Translations under genes and position numbers: made by a program
Notes under the pieces: generated by a model
What the model was told of the DNA's origin: nothing
The model's database searches: none
What the model saw: the letters and a program-made list of their open reading frames with translations, nothing else
Assembly: GCA_947631455.1 (NCBI GenBank)
Contig: CANRLH010000007.1
Location: 42,958-106,957 of the forward strand
Length of the DNA: 64,000 nucleotides
Source of the DNA: an uncultured Clostridia bacterium
Lineage (GTDB): Bacteria; Bacillota; Clostridia; Oscillospirales; Ruminococcaceae
Direction: 5' to 3'
Part shown: piece by piece, positions 9,295-19,225 of the stretch
Layout: every line of letters begins with the position of its first letter
How positions within the stretch are numbered: the stretch's first letter is position 1

Positions 9295-10662
9295 GTGGCA
9301 GATGTTTGGCTGATAGCTTTGCTGGCGCTTGCTTTTATTGCTGCGGTGGAGGGGATCGTCTGTATCATAAAGCTTTCAAAAAGCGGTATGAATGATGGCG
9401 ACGACAGGCTTGAACTGTCAAAGGAACTAACATCGCTAAAGGAACAACAAGGGCGAGAGCTTTCTTATTTCAGACAGGAAATTAACCGCACTACCGCCGA
9501 TTCAATTGAAAAGCTAGGCAAAATAATAAGCGGAAACCAGATGGATCTTAACAGGACTGTCAATGAGAAGATAGAAACTCTGGATAAAAACCTTTCTGAA
9601 AAGCAGTCCGCTTTGCAAAAGTCCGTTCACGATAACCTTATCGGTCAGGAGCAGAGGTTCAGAACCTTTTCTGAGCTTAATGAGCAAAAGCTCGAGGGCA
9701 TCAGGGGAACTGTTGAAAAGCAACTCAACACACTCCAGAATGAAAATTCAAAGAAGCTTGATGAGATGCGCCAGGTGGTTGACGAAAAGCTTCAAAAGAC
9801 ACTTGAGGACAGAATGAGCCAGTCTTTTAAGCTGGTGAGCGAACGGCTTGAGCAGGTTTACAGGGGACTTGGAGAAATGCAGGCGATCGCCTCAAACGTG
9901 GGCGACTTGAAAAAGGTGCTTTCAAACGTAAAGAGCAGAGGAATCTTGGGCGAGATACAGCTTGGGGCAATACTCAGGGAGATACTTGCACCTGAGCAAT
10001 ATGAGGTGAACGTTGAGACCAAAAAGGGCAGCGGGAAACGGGTAGAGTTTGCAATCAAGCTTCCTGCGGATAATGAGAAGTACGTTTATCTGCCGATAGA
10101 CTCAAAGTTTCCGGGGGATTCATATTCTGCGCTCGTCTCGGCATACGAGACATGCGACAAGCAGCAGATAGATGCTGCGGCAAAAAATTTAGTTTCCACC
10201 ATAAAGTCAGAAGCAAAGGACATTCACGACAAGTACATATCTGTTCCTGATACTACTGACTTTGCTATACTGTTTATTCCGTTTGAGGGGCTTTATGCGG
10301 AGGCGGTCAACAGAGGTCTGGTGGAAGAGCTTCAGCGGCTATACAAGGTAAATATAGCCGGCCCCAGCACTATGGCGGCGCTTTTAAACAGCCTGCAAAT
10401 GGGATTTAAGACGCTTGCCATTCAAAAGCGCTCAAGCGAGGTTTGGGACATTCTCTCTGCGGTAAAGACCGAGTTTGCGCGGTTTGAGGATGTTATAGAC
10501 GCAACGCAGAAGAAAATTATCGCCGCCAACGACGAGCTCGACAAACTAGTGGGCGTTCGCACAAGAGCCATAAATCGGAAATTAAAAAGCGTAACGGCTC
10601 TCAGTGAGTTGTCGCAAAGCGAGGCTATTTTAGGACTTTCATCTGAAGAAGCGGAGGAGTAA
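9295..10662 (+). CDS. rmuC: DNA recombination protein RmuC
   Basis: Coiled-coil N-terminus, then SRGILGEIQLGAILREIL, PIDSKFPGDSY and LLNSLQMGFKTLAIQKRSSEVW typical of RmuC; GTG start. Confidence 0.9.
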   Translation: MADVWLIALLALAFIAAVEGIVCIIKLSKSGMNDGDDRLELSKELTSLKEQQGRELSYFRQEINRTTADSIEKLGKIISGNQMDLNRTVNEKIETLDKNLSEKQSALQKSVHDNLIGQEQRFRTFSELNEQKLEGIRGTVEKQLNTLQNENSKKLDEMRQVVDEKLQKTLEDRMSQSFKLVSERLEQVYRGLGEMQAIASNVGDLKKVLSNVKSRGILGEIQLGAILREILAPEQYEVNVETKKGSGKRVEFAIKLPADNEKYVYLPIDSKFPGDSYSALVSAYETCDKQQIDAAAKNLVSTIKSEAKDIHDKYISVPDTTDFAILFIPFEGLYAEAVNRGLVEELQRLYKVNIAGPSTMAALLNSLQMGFKTLAIQKRSSEVWDILSAVKTEFARFEDVIDATQKKIIAANDELDKLVGVRTRAINRKLKSVTALSELSQSEAILGLSSEEAEE

Positions 10663-10759
10663 AATGGCGCTCGCCTTGACATGCGGTGAAAGAAGCCCTG
10701 TTAATATGTTCAAATGATATTTGGCGTACATTATTATGTGCGCCAAAGTTATTTGATAC

Positions 10760-10788
10760 TTGTCTTTTCCTTTCAAATGTGATAAAAT
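10760..10788 (+). promoter_or_regulatory. Predicted sigma-A promoter for the ECF gene
   Basis: TTGTCT-17 bp-TAAAAT. Confidence 0.5.
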
Positions 10789-10837
10789 AAAGCGGATGGG
10801 TTTACCGTTTGTATTAAAATCAGTGAGGTTTTTCAAT

Positions 10838-11353
10838 ATGAAAGTAAGTGTAAAAAATCTTATTGTTGCAGCGCTTTTGTTAGCGCTTTCTGTAGCTTTG
10901 TATAAATTCTTCGGCTCGGTAACGATCTTAGGCGGATACCTGTGCGTTCTGCAGGCCCCGATACTGCTTTGCGGGCTATTGTGCGGACCTGTATTAGGAG
11001 GACTTGCGGGAGTGGCTTCTCCGTTTATCTGCTCGCTTTTGTTTGATTTTCCACAGATGTACCCGGATACCTATGCGATTGCGGTCGAGCTGGTGTTCTT
11101 CGGAGTTCTGTGCGGAGTGCTTTATAAAACAATGTATCAAAATGTATATGTGTCGTTGCTGTTGTCTATGTACATAGGAAAAACCTCTTACGGACTTATG
11201 ATGAATTTTCTTGAAAAAGGATATTCGGCGGACAGCTTTATAAACGATGTCTTTTACAGCTGTATTCCCGGAATAATTGTCATTGTAGTTATACTTCCGC
11301 TCATCGCAATACTTCTTGATAAAACAGGACTTATGCGCAGGGGCGAAAGGTAG
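10838..11353 (+). CDS. ECF transporter S component-like membrane protein
   Basis: Multiple hydrophobic helices; MKVSVKNLIVAALLLALSVALYKFFGSVTILGGYLCVLQAPILLCGLLCGPVLGGLAG pattern. Confidence 0.65.
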   Translation: MKVSVKNLIVAALLLALSVALYKFFGSVTILGGYLCVLQAPILLCGLLCGPVLGGLAGVASPFICSLLFDFPQMYPDTYAIAVELVFFGVLCGVLYKTMYQNVYVSLLLSMYIGKTSYGLMMNFLEKGYSADSFINDVFYSCIPGIIVIVVILPLIAILLDKTGLMRRGER

Positions 11354-11621
11354 AAAAAGTCTATTAAAAGAATACCTGCACGGTGCGGCAAACCGTTTTA
11401 GCTTTATACACATATGCTATACCGGGAATTACGGACGCCGGATCAAAGCGACAGCAAAATAAGAGTTTATCAATTTTTTGGGAAAACAAGTGAAGTGATG
11501 AACGGTGGGTTTTTACAGTAAATTCCTTGACGGTAAAAAAACATTGTGGTATACTTATTACATAAAATAATAACAGTATAGGGTCAATAAAGGAATCTGC
11601 ATAAAACGGGAGATGATCATT

Positions 11622-12536
11622 GTGAAAAATACAACGCTTGTGATTATGGCGGCAGGTCTCGGGAGCCGTTTCGGAACGGGAATAAAGCAGCTTGCAAAGA
11701 TAGGGCCGAGCAATGAGATAATTATGGATTACTCGGTTTACGACGCTGTTAATGCCGGGTTTAACAAAATTGTGTTTATTATAAGAAAAGATATCGAAGA
11801 GGACTTTAAAGAAATCATCGGAAACAGAATTTCAAAGCATGTCAATATTGAATATGCATTTCAGGCGCTTGAGGATCTGCCTGATGGGTTTGTCTGTCCT
11901 GAGGGAAGAACCAAGCCCTGGGGAACGGGTCAGGCTGTTCTTGCGGCTAAAGACTATGTAAACGAGCCGTTTGCGATCATCAATGCGGACGACTATTACG
12001 GACGTGAAGCATTTAAGCTGGTGCATGATTATCTTGTATCGGAAGATTTTGACGAGCAGAGTTTACGCTTATGTCTTGTCGGATTTATACTTAAAAACAC
12101 GCTGAGTGATAACGGCTCTGTAACAAGGGGCGTTTGCACAGCAGAAAACGGAAAGCTTAAAAGCCTTGAGGAGACATATGAGATAAGAAGGCTTCCTGAC
12201 GGCAGAGTAGTAAGCGGCGAGGACAAGGAAACAGAGGTAAGCGAAAACGCCGTTGTTTCTATGAATATGTGGGGCTGCACACCTAAGTTCATGCAGGTTC
12301 TTGCGGACGAGTTCAAGACGTTTTTATCTGAGCACGGAAGTGAATTGAAGAGTGAGTACCTTGTACCGATTCTGATAGGAGAGCTTTTAAAGAAGGGCAA
12401 GGTAAGCGTCGATGTTTTGGAGTCTCACGACAAATGGTTTGGTGTTACATACGCCGAGGATAAAGAATACGTTGAGAGCGAAATAAGAAAGCTTGTTGAC
12501 GCGGGAGTTTATCCGGATAACCTCTGGGGCGAGTAA
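11622..12536 (+). CDS. Nucleotidyltransferase (sugar-phosphate type)
   Basis: TTLVIMAAGLGSRFG signature, INADDYYG. GTG at 11622 preferred over ATG at 11613. Confidence 0.75.
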   Translation: MKNTTLVIMAAGLGSRFGTGIKQLAKIGPSNEIIMDYSVYDAVNAGFNKIVFIIRKDIEEDFKEIIGNRISKHVNIEYAFQALEDLPDGFVCPEGRTKPWGTGQAVLAAKDYVNEPFAIINADDYYGREAFKLVHDYLVSEDFDEQSLRLCLVGFILKNTLSDNGSVTRGVCTAENGKLKSLEETYEIRRLPDGRVVSGEDKETEVSENAVVSMNMWGCTPKFMQVLADEFKTFLSEHGSELKSEYLVPILIGELLKKGKVSVDVLESHDKWFGVTYAEDKEYVESEIRKLVDAGVYPDNLWGE

Positions 12537-12548
12537 TCGAAGTTATAT

Positions 12549-12582
12549 AAAAGGGCGTTTTACTTTGCGCCCTTTTGTTTTT
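12549..12582 (+). terminator. Rho-independent terminator
   Basis: AAAAGGGCGttttactttgCGCCCTTTTGTTTTT. Confidence 0.8.
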
Positions 12583-12597
12583 GAAAGGAAAATTGTT

Positions 12598-13215
12598 ATG
12601 ACTTATTCAAAAGGCTTATTTTACGCAATAGCAAGAGTTCTTATGCTGTTGCTTATAAACGTATTTTCTGCGATAGTCTCAACAACTTTGTTTGCGTGGG
12701 TGCTTAATCTTTTAATACCGTCGATAGGAGAGAGCAACTTCAAGCAGCGGTTTTTCTCAAGTGGAATATGGTCTGTTCTTGCTTGGGTGCTGCTTATCTC
12801 AATGCTTGTATTTCTCTTTTACAAGGACGGCAAAAAGCATTCGGCATACGGTATGTTTGATATGTTCACAATAACGATAACCGCTGTGTTTATGTTTGCA
12901 GTTTACTTTGTTCCAGTTTTGTTTATGGACAAGGCTGGCGGAAATGTGCTTATCGCTTTTGAGGGATTTTACTTCCCGTGTAAATGGCTATTGTCATTAT
13001 TTGATAACGACTATATGCTTGCGGTGCTTGTGGGGATAATTCCGCCTGTGGTGATATCGGTAATAACCTATTGTGTTTCACACATAATCTACAAAAAGAG
13101 ATTTCCGGATATTGACTGGCGGGTGCAAAACCCGTATTTTCACGAGGAAAAGCCCGAGGAAACGAAGCCTGACGAGGGCGATGAGCAAAACGAGTTAAGC
13201 GAAAAAGGAGAATAG
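12598..13215 (+). CDS. Hypothetical multi-pass membrane protein
   Basis: ATG after GAAAGGAAAA; several hydrophobic segments; acidic C-terminus. Confidence 0.6.
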   Translation: MTYSKGLFYAIARVLMLLLINVFSAIVSTTLFAWVLNLLIPSIGESNFKQRFFSSGIWSVLAWVLLISMLVFLFYKDGKKHSAYGMFDMFTITITAVFMFAVYFVPVLFMDKAGGNVLIAFEGFYFPCKWLLSLFDNDYMLAVLVGIIPPVVISVITYCVSHIIYKKRFPDIDWRVQNPYFHEEKPEETKPDEGDEQNELSEKGE

Positions 13216-13363
13216 ATAAACAACAAAAGGTCAGACAAAACCCCTGACCTTTTATTTTGCTTAAGTTAGTAAATGTACTCGATGCAGCATAAAAAACCGC
13301 CCTTTTCAAATCAAGGGCGGCATTAGTGCAGGCACTGCCTGCTGGTGGACCCAAAGGGGATCG
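13216..13363. repeat. Direct repeat copy A: two terminator hairpins plus a truncated tRNA-Ala 3' end
   Basis: Near-identical to 13480-13629; ends in TGGTGGACCCAAAGGGGATCG, which is the tRNA-Ala CCA, acceptor and T-arm sequence. Confidence 0.85.
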
Positions 13364-13479
13364 CCGCCTGCTTCGCAGGCTAACGGCTTGCGACAAGTCG
13401 CTACGCCAAATTTTCTAAAAACAGTCCACAGGACTGTTTTATTAACGAAAATTTCCCTCTCGGGTTCGATCCCAAGATC
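13364..13479. repeat. Multi-hairpin spacer element between the two repeat copies
   Basis: GCCTGCTTCGCAGGC, GCGACAAGTCGC, and AACAGTCCACAGGACTGTT nested in AAATTTTC/GAAAATTT; ends with T-arm-like GGGTTCGATCCC. Confidence 0.55.
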
Positions 13480-13629
13480 ATAAACAACAAAAAGGTCAGA
13501 CAAAAAGCCTGACCTTTTATTTTGTTTAAGTTAGTAAATGTGCTTGATGTGGCATAAAATAACCGCCCTTTACAAATCAAGGGCGGCATTAGTGCAGGCA
13601 CCGCCTGCTGGTGGACCCAAAGGGGATCG
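13480..13629. repeat. Direct repeat copy B, overlapping the intact tRNA-Ala 3' end
   Basis: Same order of hairpins and the same tRNA 3' sequence as copy A. Confidence 0.85.
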
Positions 13630-13684
13630 AACCCTCGACCTCCGCATTGCGAACGCGGCACTCTCCCAGCTGAGCTATGGGCCC
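13609..13684 (-). tRNA. tRNA-Ala(CGC)
   Basis: Reverse complement GGGCCCATAGCTCAGCTGGGAGAGTGCCGCGTTCGCAATGCGGAGGTCGAGGGTTCGATCCCCTTTGGGTCCACCA; loop TTCGCAA, anticodon CGC. Confidence 0.93.
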
Positions 13685-13963
13685 ATGCTCACGATACATA
13701 TTATATCACTAATTTGTGCAAAATGCAAGCATTTTTAAATAATTCATGTAAGCTGTTTCTTTGCTGGTTTACATCGGCTAATTGATTGGCCGAGGTTGAC
13801 ATTTTTTATCACTTGTGCAATAATAATTATAATTGATATGTTGAAAGGATTGAAACAACGTGGCTTTGTATGTTAAATGCAAAATGCCCTTTCGTTTTTT
13901 GATGGATACACGAGTCTGATTCGGGCTAAACCAACAAAAAACAATTTGGAAAGGACGGATATT

Positions 13964-16582
13964 ATGAAAAAAGAACTTGAAAAACAATATGATCCCTCGG
14001 CGTTTGAGGACAGGATATATAAATACTGGATGGATAACGACTGCTTTAAGGCTAATATCGACCCCGATAAAAAGCCTTATACCATTGTGATCCCACCTCC
14101 GAATATCACCGGACAGCTCCATATGGGACACGCTCTGGACGAGACGCTTCAGGATATTTTGATAAGATGGAAAAGAATGAGCGGATACTCCGCACTCTGG
14201 CTTCCGGGAACAGACCATGCTGCTATAGCAACAGAGGCGAAGATAGTTGAGGCAATGCGAAAGGAAGGACTTACCAAGGAGGCAATTGGAAGAAAAGCGT
14301 TTATGCAGCGCGCGTGGAAATGGAAGGAGCAGTACGGCGGAAGGATCGTTGAGCAGCTTAAAAAGCTCGGCTCATCGTGCGACTGGTCAAGAGAGCGCTT
14401 TACCATGGACGAGGGCTGCAACAAAGCTGTAAAAGAGGTATTTATAAGCCTGTATGAAAAGGGACTGATCTACCGCGGCGAGAGAATGATAAACTGGTGT
14501 CCGCACTGTAAAACGTCTATTTCCGATGCGGAGGTAAACTATGAGGATCAGGCCGGCCACTTCTGGCATATACGATACCCTCTTACTGACGGAAGTGGAT
14601 TTGTTGAGCTTGCTACAACACGTCCAGAAACGCTTTTGGGCGACACGGCGGTTGCGGTAAATCCAAACGACGACAGATATAAGGATATTGTCGGAAAAAC
14701 ACTTACGCTTCCTCTTGTTGGGCGTGAGATACCGATAGTTGCGGATGATTATGTAGAAATGGATTTCGGAACCGGAGTAGTTAAGATCACTCCGGCCCAT
14801 GACCCGAATGACTTTGAGGTCGGAAAAAGACATGACCTTCCTGTTATAAATGTTCTGACCGATGACGCAAAAATCGTTGACGACTATCCAGATTATGCCG
14901 GACTTGACAGGTATGAGGCCAGAAAGAAGATAGTAGATGACCTTGAAAAGGGCGGATATCTGGTCGAAACTGAGGATTACAGCCACAATGTTGGAACCTG
15001 TTATCGCTGTTCATCTACGGTCGAGCCGAAGGTTTCGACACAGTGGTTTGTAAAAATGGAGCCGCTCGCAGGTCCTGCGATAAAGGCGGTAAAGGACGGA
15101 AGAACAAAGTTTGTTCCGGAAAGATTCGAAAAGATCTATTTCCACTGGCTTGAAAATATCAAAGATTGGTGTATATCCCGTCAGATCTGGTGGGGACATC
15201 AGATACCCGCGTTTTACTGCGATGACTGCGGCGAGACGGTGGTTACCAAGGAGAATGAGGCGTTCTGTCCTAAGTGCAAAAAGAAGATGCGCCAGGACGA
15301 GGATACGCTTGATACGTGGTTTTCTTCTGCGCTGTGGCCGTTTTCCACGCTAGGATGGCCGGACAAGACGGAGGACCTTGAGTATTTCTATCCGACAAAC
15401 ACGCTTGTTACGGGATATGACATAATTCCTTTCTGGGTAATGAGAATGATGTTCTCTGCTCTTGAGCAGATGGGAGAGGTTCCGTTTGATACGGTTCTTA
15501 TACACGGCCTTGTAAGAGATTCTCAGGGAAGAAAAATGTCAAAGTCATTAGGAAACGGAATAGATCCGCTTGAGGTGATCGCACAGTACGGAGCTGATGC
15601 GCTGAGGTTTATGCTGGCAACGGGAAATTCGCCTGGAAACGATATGAGATATATCGACGACAAGGTAAAGGCCTCAAGAAACTTTGCTAATAAGCTTTGG
15701 AATGCCGCAAGGTTTATTATGATGAATCTTCCTGACGATTACGAGATCAACGATCTTCCGAGCAATCTTACCACAGAGGACAAGTGGATAGTTTCAAAGA
15801 TAAATTCTCTTGCTAAAGATATAAACACAAACCTTGAAGGGTTTGAGATAGGTGTGGCGGTACAAAAGCTTTATGATTTTATCTGGGACGTTTATTGCGA
15901 CTGGTATATTGAGCTTACCAAGCCCAGGATCTTAGCGGGGGGAGAAACAAAAGAAACGGCTCAGGCGGTGCTTGTATGGGTCATGAAAGAAATGCTTAAG
16001 CTTTTGCACCCGTTTATGCCTTTTATCACGGAGGAAATATGGCAGACTTTAGTGGGCGGCAGTCCGCTTATGCTGGAAAGCTTCCCGATATATAAAGAGT
16101 CGCTGTGCTTTGAAAAGGAAGAAAAAGATTTCGAGAAGATAATAGACGCTATAAAGGGAATAAGAAACCGCAGAGCGGAGATGAATGTTGCACCGGGCAT
16201 AAAAGCAAAGGTGTATATTGAAACGCCTTTTGCCGAGGTGTTTAAGTCAGGCTCAATGTTCTTTGAACGTCTGGCTTCGGCGAGTGAGGTTGAGGTTTCT
16301 GACACCGCTTATGCAGCAGACGCTCTTACGGTAGTTACCGATTCTGCAAGAATATTTATTCCGCTTGACGAAATCGTTGATAAAGACAAGGAAACAGAGC
16401 GCCTCAACAAGGAAATGAAGGCTGTTAAAAAGGACATAGATTTCTTAAGCGGAAAGCTTTCAAATCAGGGATTTTTGGCAAAGGCACCGAAACAGCTTAT
16501 CGAAAAAGAAAAGGCAAAGCTTGAGACTGCAATGCAGAAAATGGCAAAGATTAAAGAAAGCATAGAAAAGCTTAACAAATAA
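13964..16582 (+). CDS. valS: Valyl-tRNA synthetase
   Basis: PPPNITGQLHMGHAL (HIGH region), GRKMSKSLGNGIDP (KMSKS), C-terminal coiled coil. Confidence 0.97.
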   Translation: MKKELEKQYDPSAFEDRIYKYWMDNDCFKANIDPDKKPYTIVIPPPNITGQLHMGHALDETLQDILIRWKRMSGYSALWLPGTDHAAIATEAKIVEAMRKEGLTKEAIGRKAFMQRAWKWKEQYGGRIVEQLKKLGSSCDWSRERFTMDEGCNKAVKEVFISLYEKGLIYRGERMINWCPHCKTSISDAEVNYEDQAGHFWHIRYPLTDGSGFVELATTRPETLLGDTAVAVNPNDDRYKDIVGKTLTLPLVGREIPIVADDYVEMDFGTGVVKITPAHDPNDFEVGKRHDLPVINVLTDDAKIVDDYPDYAGLDRYEARKKIVDDLEKGGYLVETEDYSHNVGTCYRCSSTVEPKVSTQWFVKMEPLAGPAIKAVKDGRTKFVPERFEKIYFHWLENIKDWCISRQIWWGHQIPAFYCDDCGETVVTKENEAFCPKCKKKMRQDEDTLDTWFSSALWPFSTLGWPDKTEDLEYFYPTNTLVTGYDIIPFWVMRMMFSALEQMGEVPFDTVLIHGLVRDSQGRKMSKSLGNGIDPLEVIAQYGADALRFMLATGNSPGNDMRYIDDKVKASRNFANKLWNAARFIMMNLPDDYEINDLPSNLTTEDKWIVSKINSLAKDINTNLEGFEIGVAVQKLYDFIWDVYCDWYIELTKPRILAGGETKETAQAVLVWVMKEMLKLLHPFMPFITEEIWQTLVGGSPLMLESFPIYKESLCFEKEEKDFEKIIDAIKGIRNRRAEMNVAPGIKAKVYIETPFAEVFKSGSMFFERLASASEVEVSDTAYAADALTVVTDSARIFIPLDEIVDKDKETERLNKEMKAVKKDIDFLSGKLSNQGFLAKAPKQLIEKEKAKLETAMQKMAKIKESIEKLNK

Positions 16583-16748
16583 TAGCAAGCTAGAATTTAA
16601 GCCGCGCGGTATTGCTGTTTTTAAATAAATATAAAATATGATAAAATGGCGAGTCAACATTTTTATATTTAAAAGAAATTAAATATGCAGTAAACAATGT
16701 AATTTTGTTTCTGAAAATTACAGATCATTCCCCAAGGAGGGATCAGGT

Positions 16749-18851
16749 GTGATTTGCAAACGATATCGGTTCGTTTCTGTTTTAGTAATAGCCTTTTTGG
16801 TGTTGCTTTGTGCCACGGCACCAAAGGTCAATGCAAATGAAAAACAGGTAAAACTTTCTTTAACTCCTGAAGAAAAAGACTATATATCATCTCATGAATC
16901 GTTAAAAGTAGGATACGTTCAGGATCGTATACCCGTATCCTTTTCAAATGAGGACGGAGATGCGGACGGGATATCCCGTTACATATTTGATCGCGTAAGC
17001 GATCTTTCGGGAATAAAGTTTGAATATGTACCTCTCCCCTTGGGAGACGTCACTTACGATTATCTTCTTGGTAAAGGCTTTGATCTTGTCACAAGTGTCG
17101 AATATAACGAGGAGAACAAAAAAGCCCGGGGAATACTTATAAGTGATCCCTATCTTTCCAGCCGTAAAGTAGTGGTTGCGAGAGATAATCTGGAGTTCAG
17201 ATATGATGCCGACTGGTCTGTTGCTGTTTCAACCGGCTCACAGACGCTTAAAAATGTGCTTGCCAAGACATTCCCGAATTTTGAACAGAAGGATTACGAT
17301 ACGATCTCGGATTGTTTTGATGCAATAAATACAGGCGATGCCGATCTTATGATACAAAATCAGTATGTTGTCGAATACTGGCTTTCAAAGCCCGACTATG
17401 AGGATTTGAATGTAATACCCGTCGTTGGACTTGACGATCGGCTTTGCTTTTCCGCTGTTGTAGCGTTTGGCGACCAGAAGGGTCCTTCACAGGAAGATGG
17501 GCAAATTCTTATAAGCATTCTGGATAAAGCAATAGCTGCTATTACCGATGATGAGATTGGCAATTACACGATACAGGGTGTAATGGAAAATCAGTACGAG
17601 TATACCATACTGGATTTTCTTAGCCGATATCGATATTCAGTAGGAATATTTGCCGTGTCGTTTCTTATCATTTTAACATTGGCGATACTGCTTGTGAGAC
17701 AGCGTATTCGTTTCGCCGAAAGTAAGGCTGACGCCAGGGCCAAAGGGCGTTTCTTGTCTACTATGAGCCACGAGATCCGCACGCCATTGAACGGTCTTAT
17801 CGGACTAAACTATCTTATGTCTCAGAAACTTGAGGACAAAGAGAAAATGAAAGAATATCTCAAGCAGTCCTCTGTTACTGCAAAGTATCTTTTGTCGCTT
17901 GTGAACGATATTCTTGATTCTTCAAAGCTACAGGAACAAAAGCTGGAATTGATACTTCACACCGTGGATCTTGATATTGTTTTACAAACTGTAAGTTCAA
18001 TTGAACAAAATGCTATGACAGACAAGAAGCTTAAATACACGGTTCACTCAGAGCTGACATATCAGTACGTTTTGGGAGATGAAGTCCGTATTCAGCAGGT
18101 TTTGCTGAATTTGCTTGATAATGCACGCAAATTTACACCGGAGGGCGGCAGTGTTGATCTTTCTCTTAAACAGAAAAAGACGGAAAGCAATAAAGTGCTT
18201 ACCACAATTACCGTATCTGATTCCGGAAGGGGTATGAGTGAGGAATTTCAAAAACACATATTCAGTGTCTTTTCACAGGAGCTTGAAACCGTATCCAAGG
18301 GCAATCAGGGCACAGGTCTAGGACTTTCAATCAGCCGCAGGCTGGCGCGGCTTATGGGAGGGGATCTGACTTGCGTCAGCAAAAAGGGCAAGGGCAGCTC
18401 GTTTACATTTACATTTTTAGCAGAGCCTGCCAAGCCTTCTGAAAAAGCCATGGCACAGATAATTGATAAAGAGCGTGCTCGTCCACGTATATTAGTTGCC
18501 GAGGACAACGAACTCAACGGGGAGATAATACTTGAGCTTCTGCGCAGCGAAGGGTTTGAAGCAGAACTTGCGGAAAACGGAAAAATAGCTTTGCAGATGT
18601 TTGCCGATTCAGCGCCTGAAACATTTAATGTTATTCTTATGGATCTGCTGATGCCCGAAATGGACGGCTTTGAAACTACGAAAGCTATTCGGGCGCTTAA
18701 TAGGGAGGATGCAAAAACAGTCCGTATATTTGCCTGCACGGCAAATTCCTTTTCAGAAGAACGGGACAAGGCATTTGCAAGTGGTATGGATGATTTTATC
18801 ACCAAGCCTGTAAACATTGAAGAGCTTATCAGAAAGCTTTATGACTATTAA
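16749..18851 (+). CDS. Hybrid sensor histidine kinase (periplasmic SBP_bac_3-like sensor, TM, HisKA, HATPase, receiver)
   Basis: GTG start after AAGGAGGG; MSHEIRTPLNGL H-box; NLLDNARKFTPEGG; QGTGLGLSISRRL; receiver ILVAEDNELNGEI and ILMDLLMPEMDG. Confidence 0.9.
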   Translation: MICKRYRFVSVLVIAFLVLLCATAPKVNANEKQVKLSLTPEEKDYISSHESLKVGYVQDRIPVSFSNEDGDADGISRYIFDRVSDLSGIKFEYVPLPLGDVTYDYLLGKGFDLVTSVEYNEENKKARGILISDPYLSSRKVVVARDNLEFRYDADWSVAVSTGSQTLKNVLAKTFPNFEQKDYDTISDCFDAINTGDADLMIQNQYVVEYWLSKPDYEDLNVIPVVGLDDRLCFSAVVAFGDQKGPSQEDGQILISILDKAIAAITDDEIGNYTIQGVMENQYEYTILDFLSRYRYSVGIFAVSFLIILTLAILLVRQRIRFAESKADARAKGRFLSTMSHEIRTPLNGLIGLNYLMSQKLEDKEKMKEYLKQSSVTAKYLLSLVNDILDSSKLQEQKLELILHTVDLDIVLQTVSSIEQNAMTDKKLKYTVHSELTYQYVLGDEVRIQQVLLNLLDNARKFTPEGGSVDLSLKQKKTESNKVLTTITVSDSGRGMSEEFQKHIFSVFSQELETVSKGNQGTGLGLSISRRLARLMGGDLTCVSKKGKGSSFTFTFLAEPAKPSEKAMAQIIDKERARPRILVAEDNELNGEIILELLRSEGFEAELAENGKIALQMFADSAPETFNVILMDLLMPEMDGFETTKAIRALNREDAKTVRIFACTANSFSEERDKAFASGMDDFITKPVNIEELIRKLYDY

Positions 18852-18990
18852 CAGCTTTACTTGATCACTGATCTAAGTATTTGTCTAAAAGCATGTTTGG
18901 TACTATAACGCAAGTTACTATGTAATGCTGTTTTTAATCATAGCGTAAGTTTTAAATTACAGATATTTAACAAACAGACATAACAAATTA

Positions 18991-19019
18991 AGGGCCATAG
19001 CAATATGGCTCTTTTTTTG
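18991..19019 (+). terminator. Rho-independent terminator
   Basis: AGGGCCATAgcaaTATGGCTCTTTTTTT. Confidence 0.85.
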
Positions 19020-19067
19020 CATTAGTCGAAATTTGTCTGATGCTTTTCCGCAACCAATAAGTGCTGT

Positions 19068-19083
19068 AAACTATATATTGTAG
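19068..19083. promoter_or_regulatory. NrdR-box-like site 1
   Basis: AAACTATATATTGTAG; 12/16 to acaCwAtATaTwGtgt by hand comparison. Confidence 0.35.
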
Positions 19084-19148
19084 TTACACTCAGCGGAAAC
19101 ATGTTAAATATCGGTAAGAAAAACAATGCTTATTTAGGCCGTTTTGGA

Positions 19149-19177
19149 TTGACACATACTATATATTGTGGTAAAAT
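19149..19177 (+). promoter_or_regulatory. Predicted sigma-A promoter whose spacer contains NrdR-box-like site 2 (19156-19171)
   Basis: TTGACA-17 bp-TAAAAT; spacer holds ATACTATATATTGTGG. Confidence 0.6.
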
Positions 19178-19225
19178 ATTTGTAATATGAAAATTTTGTC
19201 GCACGCCTTTCATTTAAACGTCTGT

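Noticed and set aside
12950-13661. Minus-strand ORFs of 148, 65 and 86 aa and a plus-strand 66-aa ORF over the tRNA-Ala repeats
   Set aside because: They read through hairpins, repeats and the tRNA gene and share repeat-derived peptides; treated as spurious.
13790-13963. T-box leader upstream of valS
   Set aside because: No AGGGTGGNACCGCG-like T-box sequence or antiterminator found.
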